Assembly: GCA_027485815.1 (NCBI GenBank)
Contig: JAIXQE010000092.1
Span: forward strand, 24,931-88,930
Source of the DNA: Opitutaceae bacterium
GTDB lineage: Bacteria > Verrucomicrobiota > Verrucomicrobiia > Opitutales > Opitutaceae
Reading direction: 5' to 3'
DNA length: 64,000 nucleotides
In this document: piece after piece, positions 1-9,251 of the stretch
Numbering within the stretch: the first letter of the stretch is position 1
Layout: every line of letters begins with the position of its first letter
Notes under the pieces: generated by a model
What the model saw: the letters and a program-made list of their open reading frames with translations, nothing else
What the model was told of the DNA's origin: nothing
Databases searched by the model: none
Position numbers and translations under genes: made by a program

Positions 1-1612
1 GCAGGAAGCGGGCCGCGAGCTCGCCGATCACCAGGCAAGTGGCGTGCGTCTGCACGCTCAGCAGCGTCGGCATGATCGAGGCATCCGCCACCCGCAGGCC
101 TTCCAGCCCGCGCACCCGCAGCGCGGGATCCACCACCGCGTCCGGCCCGCGGCCCATCCGGCAGGTGCCGGCCGGGTGATAGATCGTGCCGGAGGTCCGC
201 CGGATGAACTCGCGCAGGCGGGCCGGCGAATCCTCCCCTTCCCCGGGTTCGGCCGCGGCGCCCCGCAACGCATCGAAGGCGCGCGCCCGTCCGATCGCCA
301 GCCCCAGCCGCACCCCCTCGACCGCGACGTCGAGGTCACGCTCCTCGGTGAAGTAATTCGCGCGGATCACCGGCGGCGCGAGCGGATCCGCGGACCGCAG
401 GCTGATCGAGCCGCGGCTCTGGACGCGCGTCACGATCACCGAGTAGGCCAGCGCCGGATCCGGGGCGCTGAGGCCGCGGCCGACGGCGAACTGGAGGTCC
501 GGCGGCCCCCCGGCCGGACCGAGCCCGGAAAAGGCGAGCAGCCCACCGGAGACCGAGGAGCCAGGAAGCGGGGCGCGGCCGGCCCAGCGCAGGCCGATGC
601 GGGGATGATCCTGCAGGTTGGCGCCGACGCCCGGCAGATCGTGGCGCACGGGCACGCCGGCCGCGCGCAGCGCGGCGGCGGGACCGATCCCCGAGAGCAG
701 CAGGAGCCGTGGTGAATCGATGGCCCCCGCGCACAACACCACCTCCCGCGCGGCGCGGACCGTGCGGGGGACCGGCGCGGCGCCGGGGCTGCCGTCGAGG
801 TACTCGAGGCCGACGACGCGGGTGCCCTCGAGGAGGAGGCGGCGCACGTGGGCCTGCGGGCGCGCGGCGAGGTTCGCGCGGCCGAGCACCGGGGTCAGGA
901 AGGCCGCCGCCGCGGACTGGCGGCGGCCGGCGCGAAGGTGCTTCTGGTAGAAGCCCGCCCCGTTCTCGGGCTGCTCGGAATTGAAGTCCCAGCGCGGATC
1001 CGCCGCGAACCCGAGCCCACGGCAGGCCTCCAGAAAGGCCAGATGGCCGGCATGGGGATCATCCGTGTCGCTCACCGCGACCGGCCCGCCCACCCCGCGC
1101 AGCGCGGAGGCGCCGCGACTGTTGTCCTCCAGCGCCCGGAAGATCGGCCGGACCGACGCGTACGACCAGTCGGGGCCGGCCTCCTGCGCCCAGGCGGCAA
1201 AGTCGAGCGGGTGGCCGCGCACGTAGGCCGCCGCACTGATCGCGCTGGAGCCGCCGAAGCCGCGGCCGCGGGGCCATTTGACCGAGCGACCGCCGAGCGC
1301 CGGTTCCGGCTCGGTGGCATAATTCCAATCCGCCGCGGTCCCCAGCAGGGAGGTCCAGCGCCCGATGTCGCCGATCAGGGGGTCGTCCCCCCGCCCTCCG
1401 GCCTCCAGGAGCAGCACGCGGATCCCGGGGTCCGCGGAGAGCCGGTTGGCGACGACGCAGCCGCTGGAGCCGGCGCCGACGACGACGTAATCAAACTCCT
1501 CCGGGGCGCCAGTGGCGCGGGCGCCCGGCCGCACGGCGGCCGAGGTCCCCGCGGCCAGCGAGGCGCCGAGGAAGCGACGGCGGGACAGCGTGGCGGGATG
1601 CATCGCGTTCAT
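1..1612 (-). CDS. GMC family FAD-dependent oxidoreductase, Tat-exported (3' end cut by window edge)
   Basis: Glucose-methanol-choline oxidoreductase, a flavoenzyme that oxidises alcohols or sugars; the substrate is unknown. The first 537 codons are present. An N-terminal twin-arginine signal (LSRRRFLGASLAAG) predicts folded export to the periplasm. The FAD dinucleotide motif GAGSSGCVVANRLS and EAGG follow, then GRGFGGSSAI and the catalytic-region motif YHPAGTCRMG. The second active-site segment reads SVQTHATCLVIGE where many family members have an Asn-Ala-Pro-Thr stretch, so the catalytic pair may differ. The ATG at 1612 overlaps the TGA of the upstream sulfatase (ATGA), which implies translational coupling. 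A second in-frame ATG at 1603 is possible. The family call is firm; the substrate is not inferable. Confidence 0.9.
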   Translation of the reverse strand, partial: MNAMHPATLSRRRFLGASLAAGTSAAVRPGARATGAPEEFDYVVVGAGSSGCVVANRLSADPGIRVLLLEAGGRGDDPLIGDIGRWTSLLGTAADWNYATEPEPALGGRSVKWPRGRGFGGSSAISAAAYVRGHPLDFAAWAQEAGPDWSYASVRPIFRALEDNSRGASALRGVGGPVAVSDTDDPHAGHLAFLEACRGLGFAADPRWDFNSEQPENGAGFYQKHLRAGRRQSAAAAFLTPVLGRANLAARPQAHVRRLLLEGTRVVGLEYLDGSPGAAPVPRTVRAAREVVLCAGAIDSPRLLLLSGIGPAAALRAAGVPVRHDLPGVGANLQDHPRIGLRWAGRAPLPGSSVSGGLLAFSGLGPAGGPPDLQFAVGRGLSAPDPALAYSVIVTRVQSRGSISLRSADPLAPPVIRANYFTEERDLDVAVEGVRLGLAIGRARAFDALRGAAAEPGEGEDSPARLREFIRRTSGTIYHPAGTCRMGRGPDAVVDPALRVRGLEGLRVADASIMPTLLSVQTHATCLVIGELAARFL

Positions 1613-3159
1613 TCCGGGGCTTTCCTGCCACCCTTGCGCGCCGGAGCCGGCAGGGCCGGGGCGGCGTTGAGTTTCGCCTCCTGCGCCTTCAGCCACGTGT
1701 CGTACGCCTTGTTCCCGGCCCCGCCGACGTAGGCGTAGGCCTCCAACTCGGCCGCCCGGCCCAAGATCCGCGGGTCCTCGTCCTGCCGCAGCAACGTCAC
1801 GAGCCGCTGGCGCAACTCGGCCACCGTCGTGGCGTGAGCCAGGTCGTGGGCCAGGTTGTTCACCCCGTGCGGGTCGCGGCGCAGGTCATACAATTCCTCC
1901 GCCGGGCGTTTGCCGAACGACAGGTCATAGAAGTGGCCGCCGAGGGCCTTGATCACCTCCTTGGTCGGGCCCGGGTCACAGTTGCCGAAGTCCGTCTCGG
2001 GGTTGCCCGCGGGCCAACGCTCGGGATGGAAGTTGCGGACGTAGAGGAAGTCCCGATTGCGCAGGGCGCGCACCGGATAGCCCGCGTTGCCGGGCCGGCC
2101 GAGGTCGTGGCGCTCCTTGCCGACGAGCATCTCGTCGCGGCCCTCGAGCCAGCCCGAACCGGGCGCCCGCAGCAGCGCGGCGAGGCTGCGGCCCGTCATC
2201 TGCGGATGCGGGGGCAGGCCAGCGACCTCGAGGAAGGTCGGCGCGAAGTCGCGCACGTTAACGAAGTCCTCGACCACGCGGCCCGGACGGATCGCGGCGC
2301 CCCAGCGCATCGCGAGGGGCAGGTGGAAGCCATCCTCGTGGATCTGCCCTTTCACGTAGGGGAAGGGCATGCCGTGGTCCGACGTGACGACGACCAGGGT
2401 GTTCTCCAGTTCCCCCGCCGCCTCGAGCGCGGCCAGCACGCGGCCGAGATGCGCATCGGCCCATTCCACCTCCACCGCGTAGTCCGCGAGGTCGTCCCGC
2501 ACGGGGTTCACGTCCGGGAAGTACGGCGGCACCGGCACCGCGGCGAGGTCCTTCCCGAGGCGGCGGCCCGAGCCCGGCTCGTAGGCGCGGTGCGGCTCGT
2601 GGAAGCCCAGCCAGAAGCAGAACGGAGCGCCGCGCGGCCGCCGGGCGAGGAACGTCTCGAAGTTCTTCGCGTAGTCCTTCCGGTTGATGCCCGTGGCCGG
2701 GACGGTCATCGTATGCTCCTCGATGACGGGGCCGGCGGGATTGCGCGTGCGCCCGGCGACGGTCTTGAAGTCGCCCGGCCCCCAGCCCTTGCCGGTCAGG
2801 CCCACGTGGTAGCCGGCCTGTTCGAGCAGGTCCGGGTACACGGCGAAATCCGCGGGGAACATCCCGTTGTGCGAGACCGCCTCGCGCAGTTGCCAGGTAT
2901 TGCGCCCGGTCAGGATGCTGGCGCGACAGGGGCTGCACTTCGGATTCGAGGTGAAGGCGTTCCGGAACAGCACGCCCTCCCGCGCGACGCGGTCGAAGCC
3001 CGGCGTCCGCAGCCACGTCGCGCCATACGCGCCCGCATCGCGCCAGCCCCAGTCATCAAAGATGACGAAGAGGACATTGGGACGTGCGGCGGGGGTCGCG
3101 GCCGCGGCGGCGAGCGGGAGCAGGACCGGGAGCAGGAAAAGGCGAAGGAGCGGGAGCAT
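1609..3159 (-). CDS. secreted sulfatase (formylglycine-dependent, S1 family)
   Basis: 516-residue sulfatase that hydrolyses sulfate esters or sulfamates. I start at the ATG giving a clean signal peptide (MLPLLRLFLLPVLLPLAAAA). The longer frame upstream adds only a Pro/Arg-rich leader. After the signal come the metal-binding FDDWG (about 34-38) and the active-site motif C75-S-P-C-R-A-S-I-L-T-G, whose Cys must be converted to formylglycine. That motif and the overall layout resemble heparan N-sulfatase-like (SGSH-type) members, but substrate cannot be fixed from sequence alone. It is the first gene of a two-gene unit with the GMC oxidoreductase (ATGA overlap). No formylglycine-generating enzyme lies in the window. 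Confidence 0.93.
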   Translation of the reverse strand: MLPLLRLFLLPVLLPLAAAAATPAARPNVLFVIFDDWGWRDAGAYGATWLRTPGFDRVAREGVLFRNAFTSNPKCSPCRASILTGRNTWQLREAVSHNGMFPADFAVYPDLLEQAGYHVGLTGKGWGPGDFKTVAGRTRNPAGPVIEEHTMTVPATGINRKDYAKNFETFLARRPRGAPFCFWLGFHEPHRAYEPGSGRRLGKDLAAVPVPPYFPDVNPVRDDLADYAVEVEWADAHLGRVLAALEAAGELENTLVVVTSDHGMPFPYVKGQIHEDGFHLPLAMRWGAAIRPGRVVEDFVNVRDFAPTFLEVAGLPPHPQMTGRSLAALLRAPGSGWLEGRDEMLVGKERHDLGRPGNAGYPVRALRNRDFLYVRNFHPERWPAGNPETDFGNCDPGPTKEVIKALGGHFYDLSFGKRPAEELYDLRRDPHGVNNLAHDLAHATTVAELRQRLVTLLRQDEDPRILGRAAELEAYAYVGGAGNKAYDTWLKAQEAKLNAAPALPAPARKGGRKAPE

Positions 3160-3264
3160 CGGGGAAAGATTGGTCGGCGGGAAAGGCCGCGGCGGGGGCA
3201 TCGACCTCCGGTGTCCAGTCAGGCCGGCCCTCGCCGCCAGTCGAGCCGCAACTGCCCGCGCCCG

Positions 3265-3269
3265 CTTGC
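3265..3269 (+). promoter_or_regulatory. possible promoter box CTTGC upstream of M24 peptidase
   Basis: CTTGC 31-35 bases before the ATG of the M24 gene, in the 140-base divergent gap with the sulfatase. The same pentamer sits at a similar distance before several other transcription units here. It could be a TTGC-type -35 box. No convincing -10 hexamer follows. Confidence 0.25.
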
Positions 3270-3299
3270 CCACCGACGCGCGGACCGCAAGCTCGCGCC

Positions 3300-4580
3300 A
3301 TGACCCCCGCTTACCTGCCCGCCCGCCGCAAGCGATTGGAAGCCGCGCTGGCCCCCGCCGACGCCCTCCTCGTCATCGGGGCCGGGGACCCGGTGCCGCT
3401 GCCCGAGGGCAGCGATCAGACGTATCCTTACCGCGCCCATGCCGAGTACGTCTTCGCCGCCGGTTTGGAGTGCCCCGGCGGGGTGGTCGCCTACGACCCG
3501 CGCGAGGGCGCGGCCGGCTGGCGCAGCTTCGTGCCGCCGGTGACCGAGGCGGAGCGGGTCTGGTGCGGTGCCCACCCGCGCGAGGGTGAGGACGTGGCCG
3601 GTTTGGCCGCCTGGCTGGGCGCGCGGAAAGGCCGCAAGATCGCCGTCCTCGGCGCCGCCGTGTCCGGCGCGACCGCCGACGCAGCCGCGACAGAAGCCGC
3701 CCGCCTCGCCTACGCCGAGGTCCGGCGCCCGAAGGACGCCCACGAACTGGACCTGCTCGGGCGGGCCGTCGCCGCCACCGCCGCGGGCTTCGCGCGGCTG
3801 CCGGAACTCATCCGTCCGGGCGTCACCGAGCGCACGCTGCAGATCGAGGTCGAGGCCACCTTCCAGCGCGCGGGCGCGGATCGGACGGGCTACGGGACGA
3901 TCGTCGGCGCCGGCCCGAACGCGGCGGTGCTCCACTTCGAGCCGTCCGCGCGCGCCGTGGCCCCCGGTGATTTCGTGCTGGTGGACGCCGGCGCCGAGGT
4001 GCAGCGGTACGTGGCGGACGTCACCCGCACCCACGTCGCGGGAACACCCACCGGCTTCCAGCGGGACCTGCACGCCGCCGTGCAGCACGCGCAGGAACGG
4101 GCCATCGCCCGTTGCGTGCCGGGCGCGGAATGGAAGCAGATCCATCTCGCCGCCGCGGTGGACCTGACCGCCGGGCTCGTCGCGATGGGCGTCCTCCGCG
4201 GGCAGCCGGAGTCCCTGGTGGAGCAGGAGGCTCATGCGCTCTTCTTCCCTCACGGTCTCGGCCACCTGGTCGGGCTCGGCGTGCGCGACGCGAGTGGGCT
4301 GGCACGCGGCCGGACCCGCGACCCGAGGCCGAGCCTGCGTTCGCTGCGGATGGACCTGCCCCTCGCGGAGGGGTTCGTCGTGACCGTGGAGCCTGGCCTC
4401 TACTTCATCCCCGCGCTCCTGCAGGACCCGTCCCGGCGGGAACGCCACCGGGACGCCGTCAACTGGACCCTGGTGGACGCGCACCTGGAACTCGGCGGGG
4501 TGCGCCTCGAGGACGACGTGCTGGTCCGCGCCGGCGGGCCCGAGGTGCTCACCGCCGGGATTCCCAAGTCGTTGGCCTGA
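3300..4580 (+). CDS. pepP: M24 family metallopeptidase (Xaa-Pro aminopeptidase)
   Basis: 426-residue aminopeptidase P-type enzyme that removes an N-terminal residue preceding proline, probably cytoplasmic because no signal is seen. The N-terminal creatinase-like domain (about 1-145) is followed by the pita-bread catalytic domain. The five metal ligands are in place: D229 (LVDAG), D240 (VADVTRTH), H322 (HGLGHLVGL), E364 (VTVEPGLY) and E404 (RLEDD). The start at 3300 is the ATG directly before the PepP-like N-terminus; the open frame further upstream is Arg/Gly-rich with no domain. It is transcribed alone, between a divergent sulfatase and the convergent potA gene. The exact substrate class (PepP versus PepQ) is inferred from length. 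Confidence 0.92.
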   Translation: MTPAYLPARRKRLEAALAPADALLVIGAGDPVPLPEGSDQTYPYRAHAEYVFAAGLECPGGVVAYDPREGAAGWRSFVPPVTEAERVWCGAHPREGEDVAGLAAWLGARKGRKIAVLGAAVSGATADAAATEAARLAYAEVRRPKDAHELDLLGRAVAATAAGFARLPELIRPGVTERTLQIEVEATFQRAGADRTGYGTIVGAGPNAAVLHFEPSARAVAPGDFVLVDAGAEVQRYVADVTRTHVAGTPTGFQRDLHAAVQHAQERAIARCVPGAEWKQIHLAAAVDLTAGLVAMGVLRGQPESLVEQEAHALFFPHGLGHLVGLGVRDASGLARGRTRDPRPSLRSLRMDLPLAEGFVVTVEPGLYFIPALLQDPSRRERHRDAVNWTLVDAHLELGGVRLEDDVLVRAGGPEVLTAGIPKSLA

Positions 4581-4610
4581 GCCGGCGGCGATTCCCTCGA
4601 AGGCCGGGAC

Positions 4611-5699
4611 TTAGCCGGACGGCAGGAACCAGAGATTCGCGGCCGGGAGCGCGACCGCCACCTCCGCGCCAACCGCGAAATCCGCCGTGTCCCCGTCCCC
4701 GCCGGGCTGGACCGCGGTCAGCGTCAGCCCGCCGCCGTCGCCCAACGCGATCTGCAGGAGCTCGCGGTCGCCGCGGAATTCCGCGGCGGTGACGCGCCCC
4801 CGCAGGGCGTCCGGCGCCGCGCCGCGCCAGGGGCGGAGCACCACCTGTTCCGGGCGGACGACCGCGCGCGTGGCCGACCGACCCGCGGGCCAGCGCTCCG
4901 CGGGCAGGTCGAGCTCCAGCGTCCCGGCGAGCCGCACGGTCGCTCGGTCCGCCGTCCCGCTGGTCCGCTCCACCGGGATCAGGTTCGCGTGTCCGACGAA
5001 TTCGGCGACGAAGGCCGTGGCCGGCCGGTGGTAGATTTCGCGGGGGGAACCGACCTGCTCGAGCGCGCCGGCATTCACCACCGCGATCCGGTCGCTCAGC
5101 GCGAGGGCCTCGTCCTGGTCGTGGGTCACGAGCACGAAGGTCATCCCGAGGCGCCGCTGCAGAGCCTGCAGCTCGGCGCGCATCGATTGCCGCAACTTGG
5201 CGTCGAGCGCGGAGAAGGGCTCGTCCAGCAGGAGCACTTGCGGCCGGCACACCACCGCGCGGGCGACCGCGACCCGCTGGCGCTGGCCCCCGGAGAGTTC
5301 GTGCGGGAAACGTTCCCCGAGGCCTTGGAGCGCGACGAGCGCGAGGGCCTCGTCCACCCGCTGGCCGATTTCCGCTTGGCCGACACCCCGCATCCGCAGG
5401 CCGAACGCGACGTTGCCGCGCACGGACAGATGCGGGAAGAGGGCGTAGCCCTGGAAGACCTGATTCACGGGCCGGCGATGGGGCGGGACCCCGGTAATAT
5501 CCTCCCCGCCCAGCCGGATCCGCCCGGCCGTCGGCGCCTCGAAGCCCGCGATCATCCGCAGGAGGGTCGTCTTTCCACAGCCCGAGGGGCCGAGGAGCGT
5601 CAGGAACTCCCCCCCGGCGATGGTCAGGTGGACCTCGCGGACGGCGGTGACCGCACCGTAGCGCTTGCCCACGCCCTCGAGCTCGATCCGGGCGCTCAT
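4611..5699 (-). CDS. potA: spermidine/putrescine ABC transporter ATP-binding protein
   Basis: 362-residue ATPase powering a polyamine importer. Walker A GPSGCGKT (37-44), Q-loop Gln83, signature LSGGQ (135-139), Walker B LLLDEP (about 156-161) and the H-loop region LVTHDQDEA are all present. A C-terminal TOBE-like regulatory region occupies about 270-355. The ATG overlaps the potB stop (ATGA). It is the last gene of the potC-potD-potB-potA unit. The nearest alternatives are other MalK/FbpC-type ATPases; the PotB, PotC and PotD-like neighbours favour polyamine transport. Confidence 0.93.
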   Translation of the reverse strand: MSARIELEGVGKRYGAVTAVREVHLTIAGGEFLTLLGPSGCGKTTLLRMIAGFEAPTAGRIRLGGEDITGVPPHRRPVNQVFQGYALFPHLSVRGNVAFGLRMRGVGQAEIGQRVDEALALVALQGLGERFPHELSGGQRQRVAVARAVVCRPQVLLLDEPFSALDAKLRQSMRAELQALQRRLGMTFVLVTHDQDEALALSDRIAVVNAGALEQVGSPREIYHRPATAFVAEFVGHANLIPVERTSGTADRATVRLAGTLELDLPAERWPAGRSATRAVVRPEQVVLRPWRGAAPDALRGRVTAAEFRGDRELLQIALGDGGGLTLTAVQPGGDGDTADFAVGAEVAVALPAANLWFLPSG

Positions 5700-6574
5700 C
5701 CGCGGAGGGCGCCGCGCGGCCGGAGGGCCCGCAGCAGCATTTGGGAAACGAGGAAGAGCCCGAGCAGCGCCACTCCGAGGGCGGCCCCAAAAGGCCAGTC
5801 CCGGGCCTGCAGGAACTGGTTCTGGATGACGTTGCCGATGAGCGGAACGCGCGCGCCGCCGAGCAGGTCAGTGACGGCGAACATCGCCACGGCGGGCACG
5901 AAGACCAGCGTGACCCCGGCGGCGATGCCCGGGAGCGTGAGCGGCAGGATCACCGCGGGGAACACCCGCCAGGGTCCGGCGCCGAGGTCGTGCGCCGCCT
6001 CGATCAGGGCACCGTCCAGTTTCTCGACGCTCGCGTACACCGGCAAAATCAGGAAAGGCAGGTACGAGTAGACCAGCCCCGTCACCACGGCCGCGGGCGT
6101 GTAGAGCAGCCCGAGCGGGGCCCAGGCCGGCTGGAGCCAGGCCACCAGCGCGTTCAGCAGGCCCTCCTCGCGGAGGATCGCCATCCAGGCGTACGTGCGC
6201 ACGAGGAAGCTGGTCCAGAAGGGGACCAGCACGAGCAGGAGCAGCAGTTCCCGCACGCGCGGCGCGGCGCGCGCGAGGTGGTACGCGACCGGGTACCCGA
6301 TCAGCAGGCAGAGCACCGTCGTCAGCGCGGCGAAGCCGAGCGAGCGCAGGAAGATCCGCAGGTAGACGGGATCAAGGAGTCGCGCGTAGTTTTCCAAGGA
6401 GAAGCCCCAGAGCACCTGCCCAAACTCGTCGCGTTCCCCGAAGCTGCAGCCCAGCAGCAGCAGGGCCGGCACCACCACGAAGAGCGCGAGCCATACGAGC
6501 AGCGGCGCGAGCAGCAGCCAGGCGAAGGCGCCGGGACGGGCGCCGGGCTCGCGCGCGACGGGGAACGGGGTCAA
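5696..6574 (-). CDS. potB: spermidine/putrescine ABC transporter permease PotB
   Basis: 292-residue inner-membrane permease with six predicted membrane helices. It carries the cytoplasmic EAA-type loop (EAAHDLGAGPWRVFPAVILPL) that docks on PotA. The likely initiation codon is TTG at 6574, 13 bases after the potD stop, because no ATG or GTG lies nearer the start of the first helix. The stop overlaps the potA start by four bases. PotB pairs with PotC to form the channel for polyamines delivered by PotD. Confidence 0.92.
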   Translation of the reverse strand: MTPFPVAREPGARPGAFAWLLLAPLLVWLALFVVVPALLLLGCSFGERDEFGQVLWGFSLENYARLLDPVYLRIFLRSLGFAALTTVLCLLIGYPVAYHLARAAPRVRELLLLLVLVPFWTSFLVRTYAWMAILREEGLLNALVAWLQPAWAPLGLLYTPAAVVTGLVYSYLPFLILPVYASVEKLDGALIEAAHDLGAGPWRVFPAVILPLTLPGIAAGVTLVFVPAVAMFAVTDLLGGARVPLIGNVIQNQFLQARDWPFGAALGVALLGLFLVSQMLLRALRPRGALRG

Positions 6575-6587
6575 GGGCGGGCGCGCC

Positions 6588-7622
6588 TCACTTGGCGCTC
6601 TTGAGGTCGGTCACCAGTCGGTCGATGTCCGCCGCGGCGCGACCGATGTCGCGGAAACTCTCCAACTTGCCCCCCTGGGGATAGCTGGCGGGGTTCGCCA
6701 GTTCGTCGGGCGTGAGGAGGCGGCGGGCGGCGAGGTTCGGGTTGGTGTAAGGAAATGCCGCCGAAATCTGGCGCGAGACCTCGGGCCGGAGGATGTAGTC
6801 GATGAACCGGTGCGCCTCGGTGACGTTCCGGGCCCCGGTCGGAATGGCGAGGACGTCGACGAACTGATGCGCCCCTTCGGCGGGCAGGATGTACTGGAAC
6901 TTGCGGTGCTCGCGCCAGAGCAGCGCGGCCTCGCCGCTCCAGACGACCCCGAGGTCCACGTCGCCGTTGAGCAGCGCGGTCTTGGGGCTGTCGGAGTCGA
7001 ACACCTTCACCAGCTTGATCCACTCGGCGAGCAGGGGACGGACGCGGGCGAGGCTGGCGGCATCGATCGTATTGATCGGCTGTCCGAGCGCGTAGAGCGC
7101 CCACGAGACCAGCTCCCGGCTGTCGTTGACCACCACGATGCGGTTCCGGTGGGCGGCCTGGAAGACGTCGCGGTAGCCGCGCACCGGGGTCTTCACCTTC
7201 TCCGTGTTCACCACGATCCCCACGCTGCCGCTCATGTACGGGACGGTGTAGCGCCCCTCGGGGTCGTGCGCGCGGCCGGTGAACTCGGGCGCCAGGTTGC
7301 CGAGGCCGGTCAGGCGGGCGCGATCGAGTGGCTGCAGTAGCTTGCGGCGAATCATCGCCTCGGCGGTGTAATCGCTGGGCTGGACGAGGTCGTAACGGCC
7401 GCCGCCGGCCACCAGCTTGGCGAGCATCTCCTCATTCGAGGAGTAGGTCTCGAAGTTGACCTTGATGCCGGTCTCGCGGGTAAACCCCTCGAGCACGGGC
7501 TGCGGGACGTACTCGGACCAGCCGAACAGGTTGAGTTCGCCGGCGCCGCGGGTGGCGACCGGAAGGAGCGCGAGCAACAGGGCGGCAAGCCGCCCCGGGA
7601 AGGAGGGGATCTTGAATTGCAT
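6588..7622 (-). CDS. potD: periplasmic polyamine-binding protein PotD
   Basis: 344-residue extracytoplasmic solute-binding protein (family 1 type) for spermidine or putrescine. A signal peptide (about 1-26) precedes the mature start ELNLFGWSEYVPQPVLEGF, typical of PotD/PotF. YDLVQPSDYT and VPYMSGSVGIVVNTEKV also match the family core. It sits 18 bases after potC and 13 before potB. Binding specificity between putrescine and spermidine cannot be assigned with confidence. Confidence 0.93.
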   Translation of the reverse strand: MQFKIPSFPGRLAALLLALLPVATRGAGELNLFGWSEYVPQPVLEGFTRETGIKVNFETYSSNEEMLAKLVAGGGRYDLVQPSDYTAEAMIRRKLLQPLDRARLTGLGNLAPEFTGRAHDPEGRYTVPYMSGSVGIVVNTEKVKTPVRGYRDVFQAAHRNRIVVVNDSRELVSWALYALGQPINTIDAASLARVRPLLAEWIKLVKVFDSDSPKTALLNGDVDLGVVWSGEAALLWREHRKFQYILPAEGAHQFVDVLAIPTGARNVTEAHRFIDYILRPEVSRQISAAFPYTNPNLAARRLLTPDELANPASYPQGGKLESFRDIGRAAADIDRLVTDLKSAK

Positions 7623-7640
7623 GGCGGGAAAGGGGATGGG

Positions 7641-8456
7641 TCAGCGCGGGGCCCGGCGGAGATACGCCGAGAACGCGACGCCGGCGAGCGTGACCAGCAG
7701 GAAAAGTGCCGAAAGGGCGTTGAGCACGGGGTTGAGGCCCACCTTGGCCAGCCCGAACACCTTGAGCGGCAGGGTGGCGGCGGCGGCGGAGGCGGTGAAA
7801 TAGGTCACGATCAATTCGTCCCACGACAGCAGGAAGGCCATCAGCCCGCCGGCGAGGAGCGCCGGCCGCAACGCCGGCAGGATTACGAGGCGGAACGCAC
7901 CCCACGGGGTGGCCCCAAGGTCCCGCGCCGCCTCCTCCAGGGCCGGATCCAGGCCCTGCAGCCGGGCGCGGACCGCGACCAGCACGAACGGGAAGCTGAA
8001 GGTGACGTGGCCGATGATCACGGTGGTGAACCCGAGCTCGACCCCGGCCAGCGCGAAGAGGACGAGCAGGCTGATGCCGAGCAGGATCTCCGGCATCACC
8101 ATCGGCAGGTTGATCAACGACTCGAGGAGGTCGCGCCCCGGGAAGCGATGGCGGTGCAGGAGCCAAGCCCCCAGCGTCCCCAGCACCACCGAGAGGAGCG
8201 TCGTGGCCGTGGCAATCACGAGACTGTTGAGGGCCGCCCGCTGCAGCGGCGTCTGGCGCAGGAGCTCCGCGTACCAGCGGCCGCTGAAGCCCTCCCAGCC
8301 GACCCCCAGCCGCGCCGCGTTGAAGGAGTATACCACCAGCACCAGCACGGGAAGGTAGAGGAACAGCAGCACCAGCGCCGTCCAGCCCCGCAGGCCCGCC
8401 GCCAGCAGGCGGGGACCGGCAGCCGGGGAAAACAACGGGGGGCGGGAGGCAGCCAT
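7641..8456 (-). CDS. potC: spermidine/putrescine ABC transporter permease PotC
   Basis: 271-residue permease with six membrane helices and the EAA loop (EEAARDLGATPWGAFRLVILPAL). I chose the ATG at 8456; a TTG five codons upstream (8471) is in frame but has no better ribosome-binding site. This is the first gene of the operon, and the order potC-potD-potB-potA differs from the classic potABCD. Together the four genes encode a complete polyamine importer. Confidence 0.92.
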   Translation of the reverse strand: MAASRPPLFSPAAGPRLLAAGLRGWTALVLLFLYLPVLVLVVYSFNAARLGVGWEGFSGRWYAELLRQTPLQRAALNSLVIATATTLLSVVLGTLGAWLLHRHRFPGRDLLESLINLPMVMPEILLGISLLVLFALAGVELGFTTVIIGHVTFSFPFVLVAVRARLQGLDPALEEAARDLGATPWGAFRLVILPALRPALLAGGLMAFLLSWDELIVTYFTASAAAATLPLKVFGLAKVGLNPVLNALSALFLLVTLAGVAFSAYLRRAPR

Positions 8457-8492
8457 GCCGGGGCGAAGCAAGATTCGCGCCGCGGGCCGGAC

Positions 8493-8497
8493 GCAAG
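8493..8497 (-). promoter_or_regulatory. possible promoter box CTTGC upstream of potC
   Basis: On the minus strand CTTGC lies 37-41 bases before the potC ATG, inside the 120-base divergent gap with the DUF1080 gene. Position is consistent with the other CTTGC boxes in the window. No clear -10 element is visible. Confidence 0.22.
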
Positions 8498-8576
8498 CGC
8501 GAAGCCGCCCGCAATTTCAGGCGTGAAATTCCCGGCCGCCGCCCCGAGTCTCGACGAGCACTCCCACCCTCCCCCA

Positions 8577-9251
8577 ATGAAAATCCTCCGCCTGCTCCCC
8601 CTCCTCTGCCTCGCCGCCCTGCCCCTGCCCGCCGCCGACGGCTGGGTGAACCTCTTCAACGGCCGCGACCTCGACGGCTGGGAGCAGCACAGCGGCACCG
8701 CCAAGTACCGCGTCGAGGACGGGACCATCGTCGGCACCACCGTGCTCAACACCGGCAACAGCTTCCTCTGCACGAAGCGGACCTACGGGGATTTCGTCCT
8801 CGAGCTCGAGTTCAAGGTGGCCCGCAACATGAACTCCGGGATCCAGTTCCGCAGCGAGTTCTACCCCCGGGAGACCGAGAAGGAGATCAACGGCAAGAAG
8901 CGCAAATTCCCCGCCGACCGGGTCTTCGGCTACCAGTACGAGATCGACCCCTCCGAGCGCGCGTGGACCGGCGGCGTCTACGACGAGGCCCGCCGCGGCT
9001 GGCTGGCTGACCTGAAGGACAAGCCCGCCGCCCAGAAGGCCTTCCGCCAGGGAGAGTGGAACAAGGTGCGGATCGAGTGCCGGGGCGACCGCATCCAGAC
9101 CTGGATCAACGATGTCCCCGCCACCGATTTCCGCGACGCGATGACCCCGCGCGGCATCATCGCCCTGCAGGTCCACGGCATCGGCGACGGCAAGAAGAAC
9201 AAGCCCGGCGAGGAGATCCGCTGGCGCAACGTGCGCTTGAAGGAACTGTGA
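8577..9251 (+). CDS. secreted DUF1080 (3-keto-disaccharide hydrolase-like) protein
   Basis: 224-residue exported protein of the DUF1080 family, a jelly-roll fold related to glucanase/concanavalin-like domains and abundant in Verrucomicrobiota and Planctomycetota. Some members hydrolyse 3-keto-glycosides. The signal peptide MKILRLLPLLCLAALPLPAA is followed by the family hallmark WVNLFNGRDLDGW. NSGIQFRSE and GIIALQVHG also fit the family. The start is the ATG giving this signal. The stop overlaps the next gene's GTG start (GTGA), so the two are probably co-translated. It likely acts on carbohydrate in the periplasm; the substrate is unknown. Confidence 0.9.
   Translation: MKILRLLPLLCLAALPLPAADGWVNLFNGRDLDGWEQHSGTAKYRVEDGTIVGTTVLNTGNSFLCTKRTYGDFVLELEFKVARNMNSGIQFRSEFYPRETEKEINGKKRKFPADRVFGYQYEIDPSERAWTGGVYDEARRGWLADLKDKPAAQKAFRQGEWNKVRIECRGDRIQTWINDVPATDFRDAMTPRGIIALQVHGIGDGKKNKPGEEIRWRNVRLKEL

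Noticed and set aside
1834..3303. Open frame of about 490 codons on the plus strand
   Set aside because: Antisense to the sulfatase, whose signal peptide and active site are clear. The composition is shadow-like.
8457..8471. Upstream TTG start for potC
   Set aside because: Only five extra codons and no better ribosome-binding site; the ATG at 8456 is preferred.
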